NCBI GenBank assembly: GCA_030145385.1
Contig: JAQYVU010000024.1
Coordinates: 1-49,326, forward strand
DNA from: Desulfococcaceae bacterium
GTDB taxonomy: Bacteria; Desulfobacterota; Desulfobacteria; Desulfobacterales; Desulfosalsimonadaceae
Length of the DNA stretch: 49,326 nt
Reading direction: 5' to 3'
The position numbers and the translations under genes were made by a program. The notes below the pieces were generated by a model that saw only the letters and a program-made list of their open reading frames with translations, ran no database searches and had not been told where the DNA came from. Each line of letters starts with the position of its first letter. Positions within the stretch are counted from its first letter, which is position 1. Below are positions 1-9,889 of this stretch, piece after piece.

Positions 1-446
1 GGCAACGAAAGCAAAGCCGCAAAGCTCCTCAATATAAATCATCACACATTCCGGTATCGAAGAAAAAAGTTACTCAACGAATAGATGCGTCGGAATAAAA
101 TCGGCATTCGGATGGATGCCGTTGCTTCGGTCTGCCCTGACTGTCTTTTATCCTTAGTTATAAAAGGCTTTCACCGGTTAGAGTTTCTTCGAAAGATAAA
201 TTCGAAAAACTTCAATATCAATATCCGCCTTCACGTCTTCATTTATTCAAAAATTATTTCCGTTAAACAAAAAGTCCCGGTTTTCAGGGCTTCGGGACAA
301 TCACACAATCCCTGCACCGGTTGTTCAACCTTGGCACAAACTATGCATTTCCTTTATTCATCAACCGGTGGCCTGCGATAAAAAACACTATAAAATCCAA
401 GATACAATCCGCCATTTGACTGATAATAATATGGAATAAAGATAAA
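1..446. other. No supported gene; hairpins only
   Basis: I see no convincing gene here. A 98-codon open frame at 85-381 lacks a ribosome site and resembles no family I know. Two inverted repeats are visible: GTCCCG at 274-279 with CGGGAC at 293-298, which on the minus strand is followed by a T-rich run, and CACCGGTTG at 315-323 with CAACCGGTG at 362-370. The left edge may hold the end of a gene outside the window, but nothing recognisable reads into it. Confidence 0.5.
332..347 (+). promoter_or_regulatory. Candidate sigma-54 (-24/-12) promoter
   Basis: The sequence TGGCACAAACTATGCA keeps the GG-N10-GC spacing of sigma-54 promoters (GG at 333-334, GC at 345-346) and the full TGGCAC block; the -12 block reads ATGC instead of TTGC. 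It lies about 100 bases before the response-regulator gene at 447, inside the loop of the CACCGGTTG/CAACCGGTG inverted repeat. Such matches arise by chance, so this is a suggestion only. Confidence 0.3.
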
Positions 447-863
447 ATGACCTTTTTTGAAAAAATAAAGAATCTGCACCTGCTGCTCATTGATGATGAT
501 GAATGGATAAGAGATTCCATGCGTCTTTTTTTCGAAAGCGAAGGATGTGATCTGGTGGCACTTGAAACCGCTGAACAAGCCATGGAACTAATCAAAAAAC
601 AGCCGTTTGATATTATTATTGCCGATTTCAGGCTGCCGGGTATCAACGGCATTGAATTTTTCAAACGCACCCGGGAGTTAAGCCGGCCTTCTTTAAAAGT
701 TTTAATCACAGCCTATATGAGTAAAGCGGTTGCCGCCGAAGCCAAACAGGCCGGGGTTCATGATTTGATTGAAAAACCGTTTAGGCCTGAAACCATTGAA
801 AAATCTCTTGCCAGGCTCTTGGCCCGCCCTTTCTGCCGGGATTCGACAAAAAATGCGGGTTAG
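447..863 (+). CDS. Single-domain response regulator
   Basis: A 138-residue CheY-like receiver with no output domain. The acidic pocket is DDD at residues 16-18, the phospho-acceptor is Asp60 in the IIIADFRLPG strand, the switch Thr is in LITAY (about 88), and the conserved Lys110 sits in EKPF. The last 15 residues are only a tail, so it probably acts by protein contact or as a phosphotransfer intermediate. No kinase is adjacent; the nearest is the hybrid kinase at 6521, 5.6 kb downstream. A possible sigma-54 promoter lies upstream. The family call is firm; the partner is unknown. Confidence 0.9.
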   Translation: MTFFEKIKNLHLLLIDDDEWIRDSMRLFFESEGCDLVALETAEQAMELIKKQPFDIIIADFRLPGINGIEFFKRTRELSRPSLKVLITAYMSKAVAAEAKQAGVHDLIEKPFRPETIEKSLARLLARPFCRDSTKNAG

Positions 864-1040
864 ATGCCCATACACATTACGCCTTATATTTCATTTCGTG
901 TTCCGGTCAGCAAAATACCGCAGTTAAATTCATTCAACAAATAAGATCTATATTTACATAGCCATTGGGATTTTTTTTTGATATATATCCCAACTGTCTA
1001 TTAATTTTTATCAAATGAATATTATATGGGGAATACATAT

Positions 1041-4019
1041 ATGGATCCGATCAATCCCGGCATAAAAACCGATGATCAAATTTCAGGTTACCGGATTAAA
1101 ACAATTGCTGAGCTTCCGGGAATCAAGTCATTTTTCTATGAACTGGAACACACCCCGACAGGTGCCAGACACATTCATATCAGCAGCGAAGATACGGAAA
1201 ACACCTTTTCAGTCGCCTTTAAAACCGTGCCTGCGGATTCGACCGGAGTTGCTCACATCCTGGAGCATACGGTCCTTTGCGGATCTGAAAAATACCCGGT
1301 CCGCGATCCTTTTTTCTCTATGATTAAAAGAAGCTTGAATACATTCATGAATGCGCTCACCGCATCGGACTGGACCATGTATCCGTTTGCCACCCAGAAC
1401 AAAAAAGATTATTATAACCTGATGGGTGTCTATCTGGACTCTGCATTTTTCCCGAAACTGGACCGGCTCAGCTTCGAACAGGAAGGCCACCGGCTTGAGT
1501 ATGAATCAAGTGACTCCTCCGGTAAAACCGACCGCCTGACATACAAAGGCGTGGTGTACAATGAAATGAAAGGCGCTATGTCATCACCGGACCAGGTCAT
1601 GTCGCGGTCGCTTTTAAACGCCATATACCCGGACACCACATACAGTTTCAACTCCGGCGGAGATCCGGAACAAATTCCCAAACTGACCCATGAACAGCTC
1701 AAGGCATTTCACAAGCATCATTACCATCCAAGCAATGCGTTTTTTTATACTTACGGCAATCTGCCGCTCCAGGACCACTTAAGGTTTATTGAAGAAAAAG
1801 TATTAAACCATTTTATCCGGATTGACCCGGACACCAACGTGCTTTCGCAGCCCCGCTGGGATTCGCCCAAAGAAATGACTTACTACTACCCTTTTGATGA
1901 AAACGATGATCCCGCCAAAAAGTCCCAGGTCTGCCTGGCATGGCTGACCTCAGATATCCGGGACGCATTTGAGGTTTTGAGCCTGACAATTCTCGAACAG
2001 GTGCTGATGGGGAACTCCGGCTCTCCCCTTCGCAAGGCATTGATTAATTCCGGACTTGGCAGCACCCTTTCCGACGGAAGCGGATTTGATGCGGAAAATA
2101 AAGACACGATGTTCGCCTGCGGTCTCAAAGATGTGGATGCATCATCTGCTGAAGCCATTGAAAAAATCATATTCGACACTCTGACTGAACTGGTCGCAAA
2201 AGGGATTGATAAAGGACTGGTTGACTCGGCCATTCACCAGATTGAATTTCACCGTAAGGAAGTGACCAACTCTCCCTACCCCTATGGGATCAAACTCCTG
2301 CTTCGCCTGTCCGGAGACTGGTTTCACCATGGAGATCCGACCTCCTCATTAAAATTTGACACGTTAATTGACAGACTGTTTCAAGAACTGGAAAAAGGTC
2401 CGTTTTTAGAAAAACAGATTGAAAAATATTTTCTCAATAATTCCCACCGTGCCCGGCTGCTGCTCCTTCCGGATCCGGCCATGGCGGAAACCGAAAAAAA
2501 ACGTGTGACTGAGCAGCTGCTTCAGGTTCATAAAAATCTTTCAGAATCAGATATCGAACGTATTCATTCAGATACCCGCGCCCTGGCAGACCTTCAGGAT
2601 GCAAAAGAAAACCTGGAATGCCTGCCCACACTTGAAATTGAAGATATCGAACCGGATATTCAGACAGTTGAAGAAACCACGGGCTATGACAATACGGACG
2701 CCTGCTGCTATGAACTGCCGACATCGGGTATTTTTTATCTGACCAGCGCTCTCGGGCTCCAGCCGCTGAAGCCGGAACTGGTGCCGCTGGTCCCTTTTTT
2801 CTGTCATTCCCTGACCCTGATCGGCACGGCTCGCCACAGCTACACCGAAATCGCCCAGCTCATTGACCTTTATACCGGGGGTATCGGACTGTCCATCAAT
2901 GCCGGAACAAATTTCGCCGAAACAAAAGAAAACGCATGCCTCCCGATCATGTCATTTGCAGCAAAATGTCTTTCCCGAAACCTGCAAAAAATGTTTGAGC
3001 TGGTTGATGAACTTTTATGTGAATATGACTTTTCCGACCTTCAGCGATTAAAACAGCTGCTGCTTGAATATCGGTCAAACATGGAATCTTCGGTTGTTTC
3101 AAGCGGCCACCGTTATGCCATTTCTCTTGCTTCCCGGACGTTTTCTTCAGCCAGTGCATATAACGAAAACTGGCATGGCATTCACCAGCTGAAAATCCTC
3201 AAAGAAATTACCGATGACCTTACCGACGCACGGCTCCAATCCATTGCCGATGACTTGAAGCAAATCGGCACACGTCTTTTGAAAAGCAACAATATAAACA
3301 TCGGACTGATCGGTGAAAAAAACGATATTCAAAAAGCGATCGAATATACGGATTCTCTGAAAAAGAATATCGGAACAGGATCAAATACCGGTTTTAAGGC
3401 ACCGGCGATTTCCTTTTCAAAAGATCCGGTCAGAGAAGGCTGGAGCACGGCTTCAGCAGTATCCTTTGTTGCCAGCGTATTTCAAACTGATCGAATCACC
3501 CATGAACATGCACCGGCTTTAGCGGTTATCAGCAAGATCCTTCGGTCCATGTTTCTGCACCGTGAGATCAGAGAAAAAGGCGGTGCCTACGGCGGGTTTG
3601 CCGTCTATCAGCTTGAAAACGGACTTTTCTGTTTTGCATCCTACAGGGATCCCCATATATTCAATACATTAAACGTCTTTGACGCAGCATCGGAATTTAT
3701 CGTTTCAGGCGAATATTCGAATGAAGATATCAAGGAAGCCATCCTGCAGGTTTGCGCGGACATTGACCGGACAGATACGCCGAATTCCGCTGCCGGAAAA
3801 GCGTTTTACCGAAAGCTGATCGGCTTAACCGACGAAATACGGAAAGCATTCAAACGAAGACTGCTTGAACTGGACCGGGAAAAAGTTTTAAAAGTTGCCC
3901 GGCTCTACTTTGGCGACGCGAAAACCGTGTCATCGGTCGCAGTCATATCCAACGAGGATTCCCTTCAGGCGGCAGTCGGCAAATTAAAGGAGACTCCCCT
4001 GGAGCTGCATCGAATATAG
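1041..4019 (+). CDS. M16C family zinc metallopeptidase (PreP/Cym1-like)
   Basis: A pitrilysin/insulinase-family protease of about 990 residues, the usual length for the M16C (presequence protease) branch, which forms a closed two-half chamber and degrades peptides. The inverted zinc motif HILEH is at residues 72-76, and the distal acidic region YNEMKGAMSSPDQ follows about 80 residues later. The C-terminal half carries the inactive M16 fold with the GGAYGG segment typical of the family. An in-frame ATG at 1026 exists, but GGGGA at 1028-1032 sits correctly spaced before the ATG at 1041, so I prefer the latter. No signal peptide is apparent, suggesting a cytosolic role in peptide clearance. It stands alone, with a palindromic repeat after its stop. 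Confidence 0.93.
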   Translation: MDPINPGIKTDDQISGYRIKTIAELPGIKSFFYELEHTPTGARHIHISSEDTENTFSVAFKTVPADSTGVAHILEHTVLCGSEKYPVRDPFFSMIKRSLNTFMNALTASDWTMYPFATQNKKDYYNLMGVYLDSAFFPKLDRLSFEQEGHRLEYESSDSSGKTDRLTYKGVVYNEMKGAMSSPDQVMSRSLLNAIYPDTTYSFNSGGDPEQIPKLTHEQLKAFHKHHYHPSNAFFYTYGNLPLQDHLRFIEEKVLNHFIRIDPDTNVLSQPRWDSPKEMTYYYPFDENDDPAKKSQVCLAWLTSDIRDAFEVLSLTILEQVLMGNSGSPLRKALINSGLGSTLSDGSGFDAENKDTMFACGLKDVDASSAEAIEKIIFDTLTELVAKGIDKGLVDSAIHQIEFHRKEVTNSPYPYGIKLLLRLSGDWFHHGDPTSSLKFDTLIDRLFQELEKGPFLEKQIEKYFLNNSHRARLLLLPDPAMAETEKKRVTEQLLQVHKNLSESDIERIHSDTRALADLQDAKENLECLPTLEIEDIEPDIQTVEETTGYDNTDACCYELPTSGIFYLTSALGLQPLKPELVPLVPFFCHSLTLIGTARHSYTEIAQLIDLYTGGIGLSINAGTNFAETKENACLPIMSFAAKCLSRNLQKMFELVDELLCEYDFSDLQRLKQLLLEYRSNMESSVVSSGHRYAISLASRTFSSASAYNENWHGIHQLKILKEITDDLTDARLQSIADDLKQIGTRLLKSNNINIGLIGEKNDIQKAIEYTDSLKKNIGTGSNTGFKAPAISFSKDPVREGWSTASAVSFVASVFQTDRITHEHAPALAVISKILRSMFLHREIREKGGAYGGFAVYQLENGLFCFASYRDPHIFNTLNVFDAASEFIVSGEYSNEDIKEAILQVCADIDRTDTPNSAAGKAFYRKLIGLTDEIRKAFKRRLLELDREKVLKVARLYFGDAKTVSSVAVISNEDSLQAAVGKLKETPLELHRI

Positions 4020-4040
4020 GAGGGGGAACGGTAGAAAGCT

Positions 4041-4173
4041 ATGAACATCGAACATCGAACGCTCAACATCGAATTTTGAATAAGGTATTCTGCCTGTTTT
4101 TATAAATATTAAACTGGCAGAGCGCATCGATTTCATGATTCGATGTTCAACGTTGGATGTTGAATGTTGGACG
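4041..4173. repeat. Imperfect long palindrome built of AACATCGAA-like units
   Basis: The left arm (4041-4080) repeats the unit GAACATCGAACATCGAA; the right arm (about 4131-4173) is its imperfect reverse complement, with units such as TTCGATGTTCAACG and TTGGATGTTGAATG. An inner stem CTGCC (4090-4094) / GGCAG (4116-4120) lies between them. The whole is non-coding and resembles the dispersed repeats that give spurious reading frames in many Desulfobacterota genomes (general recollection, not a search). It separates two convergent genes. Confidence 0.7.
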
Positions 4174-4281
4174 TGCAAAAAATGCCCGACATTGCCGCCA
4201 TTGAGACAATTTATTCTCTCCGGAAAAGAAAAGGCGTGTCGATAAAAAACTTTGAAATCCAGCAGGTTCCCAGAATATCTA

Positions 4282-5178
4282 TTACTCAGGACTCAAAATC
4301 TTCAGCAGCTGCTTTGCCGCATCTTCGGAAAGAGTGCCCTTTGCTCTCGCCACCTTGATGGTTTCAAAACCGTTCAGATTGTAATATTCGGCCATTTCAC
4401 CGGACAGAGCCCGGATGGCCTGAACATGTTTTTCAACGATTCCCACATCACCCCTGGCAATGGGTCCGGTCAGGGCGGCCGGAATCCCTGCGTTTTCAAT
4501 GTTGGCCAGGGTGCCCTTGATCAGGGGGGTTAAAATATCAAATGCCTCTGATTCACCTACCCCTGACGCGGCCATTAATTTAATGGATAAATTCATCAGT
4601 GTCACCAGATAATTGGACGCCACTACCGCAGCGGCATGATATAGTATTTTCCCGTCCGTTGTAATGGTAAACGGCTGCGCACCCAGATCTTTCGCAATTT
4701 CCCGGGCCGTTTCCACAGCTGCGGGGTCTCCTTCAACCGCCATCATGATTTTATTAAACGGATTCCCGGGTGTGGCGGTTTGTTTAGCGGCAAAACTCTG
4801 AAGCGGATGCATGGACCCGGTCATTACACCGGACAGTGCATTTCCGGATTTGGCCGCCGCCAGTTCGGTGGATGCCAAAGCGCCGCTGCAGTGGAAAACA
4901 ACCGAGTTTTTAGCAAAGCCCTTGTTTTCAGACATTGTACGGCAAATCTCTTTAATGACATCGTCCGGGGTGGTTATAAACACAATATCCGCAAGTCTTG
5001 AGGCCTCCCAGGCCTTTTCAAAACAGCGATCCGGAACCCCGGCAATTTCAGCCGCCTGCCGGGCTGATGTCATGTGCCGGCTGGAAAACCCCACAGGCCG
5101 GTATCCGGCTTCGGCCAGATGCATCCCTAAGGTCCCGCCGACTTTCCCGCACCCGATAACTGCAAATGATGGTTTCAT
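4282..5178 (-). CDS. Rossmann-like / DUF2520 domain protein
   Basis: A 298-residue protein that opens with a nucleotide-binding Rossmann motif (VIGCGKVGGTLGMHLAEAG, about residues 7-25), followed by GFSSR, typical of NADP-type binding loops. The middle carries the FHCSGALAS segment of the Rossmann-like domain, and the C-terminal half is the all-helical DUF2520 domain with the YHAAAVVASNYLVTL signature. The fold recalls ketopantoate and 6-phosphogluconate dehydrogenases, so a reductase role is plausible, but the substrate is unknown. It is a single gene convergent with the peptidase and divergent from the ETF-like gene at 5378. Confidence 0.88.
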   Translation of the reverse strand: MKPSFAVIGCGKVGGTLGMHLAEAGYRPVGFSSRHMTSARQAAEIAGVPDRCFEKAWEASRLADIVFITTPDDVIKEICRTMSENKGFAKNSVVFHCSGALASTELAAAKSGNALSGVMTGSMHPLQSFAAKQTATPGNPFNKIMMAVEGDPAAVETAREIAKDLGAQPFTITTDGKILYHAAAVVASNYLVTLMNLSIKLMAASGVGESEAFDILTPLIKGTLANIENAGIPAALTGPIARGDVGIVEKHVQAIRALSGEMAEYYNLNGFETIKVARAKGTLSEDAAKQLLKILSPE

Positions 5179-5377
5179 AAAACGTCAAATTTCCTGTTTA
5201 AACATTATGGATTTCATCTTACAATCCGTTTAATTGATATCATATAACCTGAAATTTCTATACATTAAAAATAAACAACAACAAGGATTTTTACAATCCT
5301 TTGTTAAATCCGCGAAAAAAGAACGATCGCTCTATTTCTATTTGACATATTTACTCAATTCATGCAATTTAAGAAAC

Positions 5378-6376
5378 ATGGACCAACATATTATTATCAT
5401 AGCCGAACAATTTGAAGGAGAAATCTCTCCTGTCACCGATGAACTGATCGCCAGTGCAAGGGCTCTCCAACAATTTACCAATTCGGACATTAAAATCATC
5501 ACAACCGGCTTCAAGCTGTCCGATGCCGTCAGACGTCTATCCGAACAATCCGGGATTGACATACTCCTTATCAATCCCGTCAGCCGGACAACCCCGGAAG
5601 AAATAATACCGGACGAAATCGTTTTTAAAAACATCCCTGCTTCGCTGCTCAATGACCTGAACCCGGCATATATTTGCATGGCCCACAACTCCAAAGGCCT
5701 TGATGCCGCCCCGGGACTTGCCGTAAAAATCAATGCCGCCTGCATCACCGGCGTTGAAAAAATCACCAGGCAGGATGACGGCATCTGTTTCACGCGATCC
5801 ATATTCAGCGACAAAATATCCGTCCATATCACCCCTTGCGCAAAAACTACCATCCTGACCATTCAGCCCGGCTTTTTTAAACCCGACAGCACCTTTAACG
5901 GGAATACCGGAAAAATTTCAATTGTTGACCTGCCCCTCTCCGTCGCCGATTATCACCTGATCGGATTTAAAAACAATGCGGCCGACACATCCGCGCTGAA
6001 TGAAGCCGATGTTATCGTTTCAGCGGGAAACGGAATCAGGGAAAAAGAGAATCTGGATTTAATTTCTCAACTGGCGGAACTTTTCCCTAAATCAGCCGTT
6101 ACCGGCTCCCGGCCGATTTGTGATAAAAAATGGCTGAAATACGGTCAACAGGTCGGGGTCACCGGCGTGACGGTTAAACCAAAACTGTATATTGCCTGCG
6201 GCATATCCGGTTCCAGCCAGCATATCAGCGGGATGCGGGATTCGAAGTTTATCGTTTCAATCAACACAGATCCCCATGCAGCCATATTTAATATTTCTGA
6301 TGTTTGCATCATAGAAGATCTAACCACCTTTATCCCTCAATTTATCGCCACATATCATGAATCTCAATCCATATAA
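5378..6376 (+). CDS. Orphan electron transfer flavoprotein alpha-like protein (FixB family)
   Basis: About 332 residues. The C-terminal third carries the FAD-binding signature of ETF alpha: GSRPICDKKW, then VGVTGVTVKPKLYIACGISGSSQH, then a segment ending FNISDVCIIEDL. The N-terminal half is a divergent ETF alpha/beta domain. The frame is open back to 5234, but those 48 extra residues (basic, Lys/Gln-rich) do not belong to the family, so I place the start at the ATG at 5378, where MDQHIIIIAEQ begins the first strand. No ETF-beta gene is next to it; the standard etfBA pair is near 45 kb. It may pair with another beta subunit or have become independent. Confidence 0.85.
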   Translation: MDQHIIIIAEQFEGEISPVTDELIASARALQQFTNSDIKIITTGFKLSDAVRRLSEQSGIDILLINPVSRTTPEEIIPDEIVFKNIPASLLNDLNPAYICMAHNSKGLDAAPGLAVKINAACITGVEKITRQDDGICFTRSIFSDKISVHITPCAKTTILTIQPGFFKPDSTFNGNTGKISIVDLPLSVADYHLIGFKNNAADTSALNEADVIVSAGNGIREKENLDLISQLAELFPKSAVTGSRPICDKKWLKYGQQVGVTGVTVKPKLYIACGISGSSQHISGMRDSKFIVSINTDPHAAIFNISDVCIIEDLTTFIPQFIATYHESQSI

Positions 6377-6520
6377 CAAATCATCAGCCTGATATTGTTT
6401 CTAATTTTTTAATATGTTATTTTTTTGAATTTAAAATCCAACGCATTCGTGCTAAGTTAAATTTTTAGTTTTGCAAAATCCATCTGTTATAAATTTGCAG
6501 CATAAAAACAGGAGACACGC

Positions 6521-8521
6521 GTGATGGTTGACAAACCGTCATATGACGAACTGATTCAACGTATCCGGGATCTTGAAACAGAAAATACACACCTCCGCCA
6601 GGACCTGTTACATGTGAGGCGCAGTGAGAATAAATTCCGGATGATGATCGAAAATGTTCCGGACATCATATGGACACTGTCTGCCGATAATCTGCATACA
6701 GACTACCTCAGCCCATCCGTAAAAACCATGCTGGGATATTCCGTCGATGAAGCCCTGAAAAAATCCGTTAAAGAAATGGTCGCCCCTGCGTCTTTTAAAT
6801 TCGCCTCCCAATATCTTGCCAATGTACTTGAAAAGTATAAAAAGAATCCGTTAAATGCGCAACAAACGCATGCCTTTGAATTGGAATATATCTGTAAAGA
6901 CGGATCAACCCTCTGGGTGGAACTCACGGCAAAGCTTATTTTTGATGACAAAGGCAATGTGATCGATATCATCGGCGTTTCACGCGATATATCCAAACGA
7001 ATGATTACCGAAAAAGCGCTCAAAAAAAGCGAGGAAAGATACCGAACACTTTTTGAAAATTCAAGAGATGTTATTTATATTACGACAATTTCCGGCAGCG
7101 TGATAGAGTTCAATCCGGCAGGCGTTGAACTTTTCGGTTATTCCAGGGATGAAATAATTGGTTCGGATATCATCAAAATCTACAATACCCCGGATGACCG
7201 TGAAAAATTCCAGAAAACCATCCGCGAAAAAGGATATGTGCGAGACTATGAAATAAAATTTAAAAAAAAGAATGAAACGCGGATCGACTGCCTTTTAACG
7301 TCTACCCTCTGGTATTCGGAAACCGATGACATTCTCGGATATCAGGGCATTATTCGTGATATTACCGACCAGAAGCGAATGGTCAGCCAACTCCAGCAAA
7401 TGCAGAAAATGGAGGCCATCGGAACACTTGCCGGCGGGATTGCTCATAATTTTAACAATCTGTTGATGACCATCCAGGGAAACACGTCACTGATGCTGAT
7501 GAAAACGGATCCGGCGCACCCTCACTATAAAAAATTACGTACCATTGAGCAACACATCCAGCATGGATCGGATCTCAGCCGTCAGCTTCTTGGATTTGCC
7601 AGGGGCGGGCAGCATGAGTCAAAAACAATTAATTTGAATATTGTTGTCCGAATGAGCTCAAAAATTTTTGCCACCACTAAAAAAGAACTGACTGTCCATT
7701 CCAACCTGGATAGCGATCTTTTACCGATCAGTGCCGACCCCGGCCAGATAGAGCAAACCATTGTAAACCTTTTGGTGAATGCCTCTCAGGCCATGCCGGA
7801 CGGGGGAGATATTTATATTCAGACTGAAAATGTTTTTTTAGATGAATTTCAGTTAGCCCCCTACCAGGATGAAGGCGGACAATATGTTAAAATTTCCGTT
7901 ACCGATACCGGGATCGGGATGGATGAAAGCACAAAGGAAAAAATTTTTGAACCGTTTTTCACCACCAAAGAGCATGGACAGGGGACCGGCCTGGGGCTTT
8001 CATCCGTCTACGGCATCATTAAAAACCACCGGGGCTATATCACAGTCTACAGTGAGCCGGGAAAGGGGTCGACATTTAAAATTTATCTGCCCGCTTCAGA
8101 CAAATTACCGGAAAAAGAAAAAAAGTCGCGGGAACCCCTGTTGCGGGGCAGTGAAACCATTTTGATTGTTGATGATGAAATAATGCTCACCGAAACCGGG
8201 CAAACCATGTTAAATGAACTCGGGTATCATGCTCTGACAGCCAATGACGGACAATCAGCGATCGAAGCATATACAGCGGATGCTCCAAAAATCGATCTGG
8301 TAATTCTTGATATGATCATGCCCAAGATGAGCGGCAGCTCAACGTTTAACCAGCTAAAAATCTTAGATCCTGATGTCAAAGTCCTTATTTCAAGCGGTTA
8401 CGGTATTGACGGACAGGCATCGGAACTTTTAAAAAAAGGATGCTGCGGTTTTATTCAAAAACCTTTCAGCATGATGGAATTGTCAAAAAAAGTCAGAGAA
8501 GCGCTTGAGCTCAAAAGCTAA
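6521..8521 (+). CDS. PAS-PAS hybrid sensor histidine kinase with C-terminal receiver
   Basis: A 666-residue soluble sensor kinase. The order is a short coiled coil (residues 5-35), a PAS domain (about 36-160), a second PAS domain (about 170-285), a HisKA helix with phospho-His309 in GGIAHNFNN, an HATPase_c domain with N-box around 417-421, DTGIGM at 462-467 and the GTGLGL box at 488-493, then a receiver (about 545-664) with Asp551/552, phospho-acceptor Asp597 and Lys647. No membrane segments are seen, so it likely senses a cytosolic signal such as redox state. GGAGA at 6511-6515 serves either the GTG at 6521 or the ATG at 6524. No output regulator is adjacent. Confidence 0.94.
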   Translation: MMVDKPSYDELIQRIRDLETENTHLRQDLLHVRRSENKFRMMIENVPDIIWTLSADNLHTDYLSPSVKTMLGYSVDEALKKSVKEMVAPASFKFASQYLANVLEKYKKNPLNAQQTHAFELEYICKDGSTLWVELTAKLIFDDKGNVIDIIGVSRDISKRMITEKALKKSEERYRTLFENSRDVIYITTISGSVIEFNPAGVELFGYSRDEIIGSDIIKIYNTPDDREKFQKTIREKGYVRDYEIKFKKKNETRIDCLLTSTLWYSETDDILGYQGIIRDITDQKRMVSQLQQMQKMEAIGTLAGGIAHNFNNLLMTIQGNTSLMLMKTDPAHPHYKKLRTIEQHIQHGSDLSRQLLGFARGGQHESKTINLNIVVRMSSKIFATTKKELTVHSNLDSDLLPISADPGQIEQTIVNLLVNASQAMPDGGDIYIQTENVFLDEFQLAPYQDEGGQYVKISVTDTGIGMDESTKEKIFEPFFTTKEHGQGTGLGLSSVYGIIKNHRGYITVYSEPGKGSTFKIYLPASDKLPEKEKKSREPLLRGSETILIVDDEIMLTETGQTMLNELGYHALTANDGQSAIEAYTADAPKIDLVILDMIMPKMSGSSTFNQLKILDPDVKVLISSGYGIDGQASELLKKGCCGFIQKPFSMMELSKKVREALELKS

Positions 8522-8609
8522 TTACCCATTTTATCGGCCAGCCTCCGAGTTCTATGGACATTTGGTTTAATATTCATACTAATCGGTAGTGCATGACAAA
8601 AAATATGGC

Positions 8610-9710
8610 CTACTGGCCTGCATTAAGGATAACCGCAAAGGCCGTAAATGTCACCCATACTTCTTGGTTTTCTTTAATATCCAAGTGGCGGCAAATTTCT
8701 GTTGTAAGCAGTGAGCATACATAAGTTCCATCTTCAAGGCGCATTATTAGCTCAGTCGTAAGTTTACCTTGCAAAACCCGGCAAACATGACCTCTAAGGT
8801 TATTTTCAGCGCTCGAATTAGGTTTTTTATTTCCCGGGACCACAACTATCCATGGTGCTTTAACCTCGGCAGCAGCAAACATGCCGCATTTTAAACGGAG
8901 GCGCTTAAGGCTTTCATTGGTAATAATCGAAACAATAGAAATACCCGCAAGGGTCGTTATCTGGATGGTTGACTGAATATCCCCAGTTACTATTTGATTG
9001 ATTTTACCAAAAAATGTATTTCTTGCACTTGTTTTTCGATGGTTTTCCTTTAAAAGGAAATGTTTCATAACACGACGCATGTCTTCAGGGGAAAAATCTA
9101 TATATGACGCTGCAAGGTTAGCCGTTGACTGTCCAAGGAGTTCCTGTACCAATGGCAGAGGCATATTATTCCGCAAGAGTTCAATCGCTCGTGCCTTTCG
9201 AATAGCATTTGGATTACCAAGATTTCTCGGGTACCCGCAATCTTCTGCGCGCTCATAAAATTTTTTGCGTACATGAGCCGGATCAATTCTAAATAGCGAT
9301 CCCCGGCAGGCAGAAAGTTCAGAATCATTTAACAACTCACTTATTTCCTCTACCAGTTCAGAAGGTAGCTGAATCTCACGAAGATTTGGATCATTTTCAT
9401 TTTTACCAAGAAGTACAAAACCTTCATCAATACTGATTTGCTTTGTCTCGTTCAAAATTAAAATTTCATTGAGCTTTGCCCCAGTGTAGCGAATCATCAA
9501 AAAAATAAGAAAAATTCTCTTTCGGGAAGCCAGGATGTCCTGACGATTGGCCATTTTGATCCATTTGCGAAAGGATTTCTCCAGCATCAACAGCTGTGCT
9601 GTGTCCAGACAATTCATATCTTCTGAAATTGTAAAAATTCCGACTGGATTGAACTTCAACCATTCATCTGCTTCAGGTTTTTTATTTCTATCTGTTTTTT
9701 TGTTATCCAT
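8610..9710 (-). CDS. tunR: TunR-type tungstate/molybdate-responsive regulator (inactive Xer recombinase + two TOBE domains)
   Basis: A 366-residue protein. Residues 35-215 have the fold signature of a XerC/XerD tyrosine recombinase, but the catalytic set is eroded: the first Arg is Lys79 (TGAKLNEIL), the usual H-x-x-R is N168-x-x-R171, and the LGH His is Gln194 (LGQST); only Tyr203 survives. Residues 228-291 and 302-363 are two TOBE/Mop oxyanion-binding domains as in ModE. This architecture is that of TunR, described in sulfate-reducing deltaproteobacteria, where the recombinase fold binds DNA as a transcription factor. The divergent neighbour is a TSUP transporter, the class reported as repressed by one TunR group. 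A role as an active integrase is unlikely. Confidence 0.88.
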   Translation of the reverse strand: MDNKKTDRNKKPEADEWLKFNPVGIFTISEDMNCLDTAQLLMLEKSFRKWIKMANRQDILASRKRIFLIFLMIRYTGAKLNEILILNETKQISIDEGFVLLGKNENDPNLREIQLPSELVEEISELLNDSELSACRGSLFRIDPAHVRKKFYERAEDCGYPRNLGNPNAIRKARAIELLRNNMPLPLVQELLGQSTANLAASYIDFSPEDMRRVMKHFLLKENHRKTSARNTFFGKINQIVTGDIQSTIQITTLAGISIVSIITNESLKRLRLKCGMFAAAEVKAPWIVVVPGNKKPNSSAENNLRGHVCRVLQGKLTTELIMRLEDGTYVCSLLTTEICRHLDIKENQEVWVTFTAFAVILNAGQ

Positions 9711-9800
9711 AGTCTTTCCGGAAAGCGCCTATCTTCGGATCAAATTTTATTTGTAATCAGCTGTTTTTAAAAAAAAATCAAATTATAAAGCTGACTTATC

Positions 9801-9837
9801 AGAATAGCAGTTGACATTGCGGGCTATTTTTTATACT
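9801..9837 (+). promoter_or_regulatory. Candidate TunR operator overlapping the TSUP promoter
   Basis: An inverted repeat AATAGC (9803-9808) / GCTATT (9823-9828), spaced by 14 bases, spans about 30 bp, the size reported for TunR sites. It covers TTGACA (9811-9816); TATACT follows at 9832-9837 with a short 15-base spacer. Overlap with the -35 box fits repression of the transporter gene that starts at 9890. The pairing with TunR is inferred from position and size; I did not compare it with a published matrix. Confidence 0.45.
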
Positions 9838-9889
9838 TATTGACACGAATAATATATTTTTAATGCCACTAAATCAACAAGGAATCGTT

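Noticed and set aside
85-381. 98-codon open frame near the left edge
   Set aside because: No ribosome site, no family resemblance, and part of it runs through two inverted repeats.
3984-4358. Short frames around the AACATCGAA palindrome
   Set aside because: They translate the repeat on either strand and overlap flanking genes; no ribosome sites.
5234-5377. 48-residue extension of the orphan ETF-alpha
   Set aside because: It is Lys/Gln-rich, does not match the family and precedes a typical first strand starting at 5378.
8610-9710. Gene read as an active phage integrase marking a prophage
   Set aside because: Catalytic residues are eroded, two TOBE domains are fused and no phage genes or tRNA site are near.
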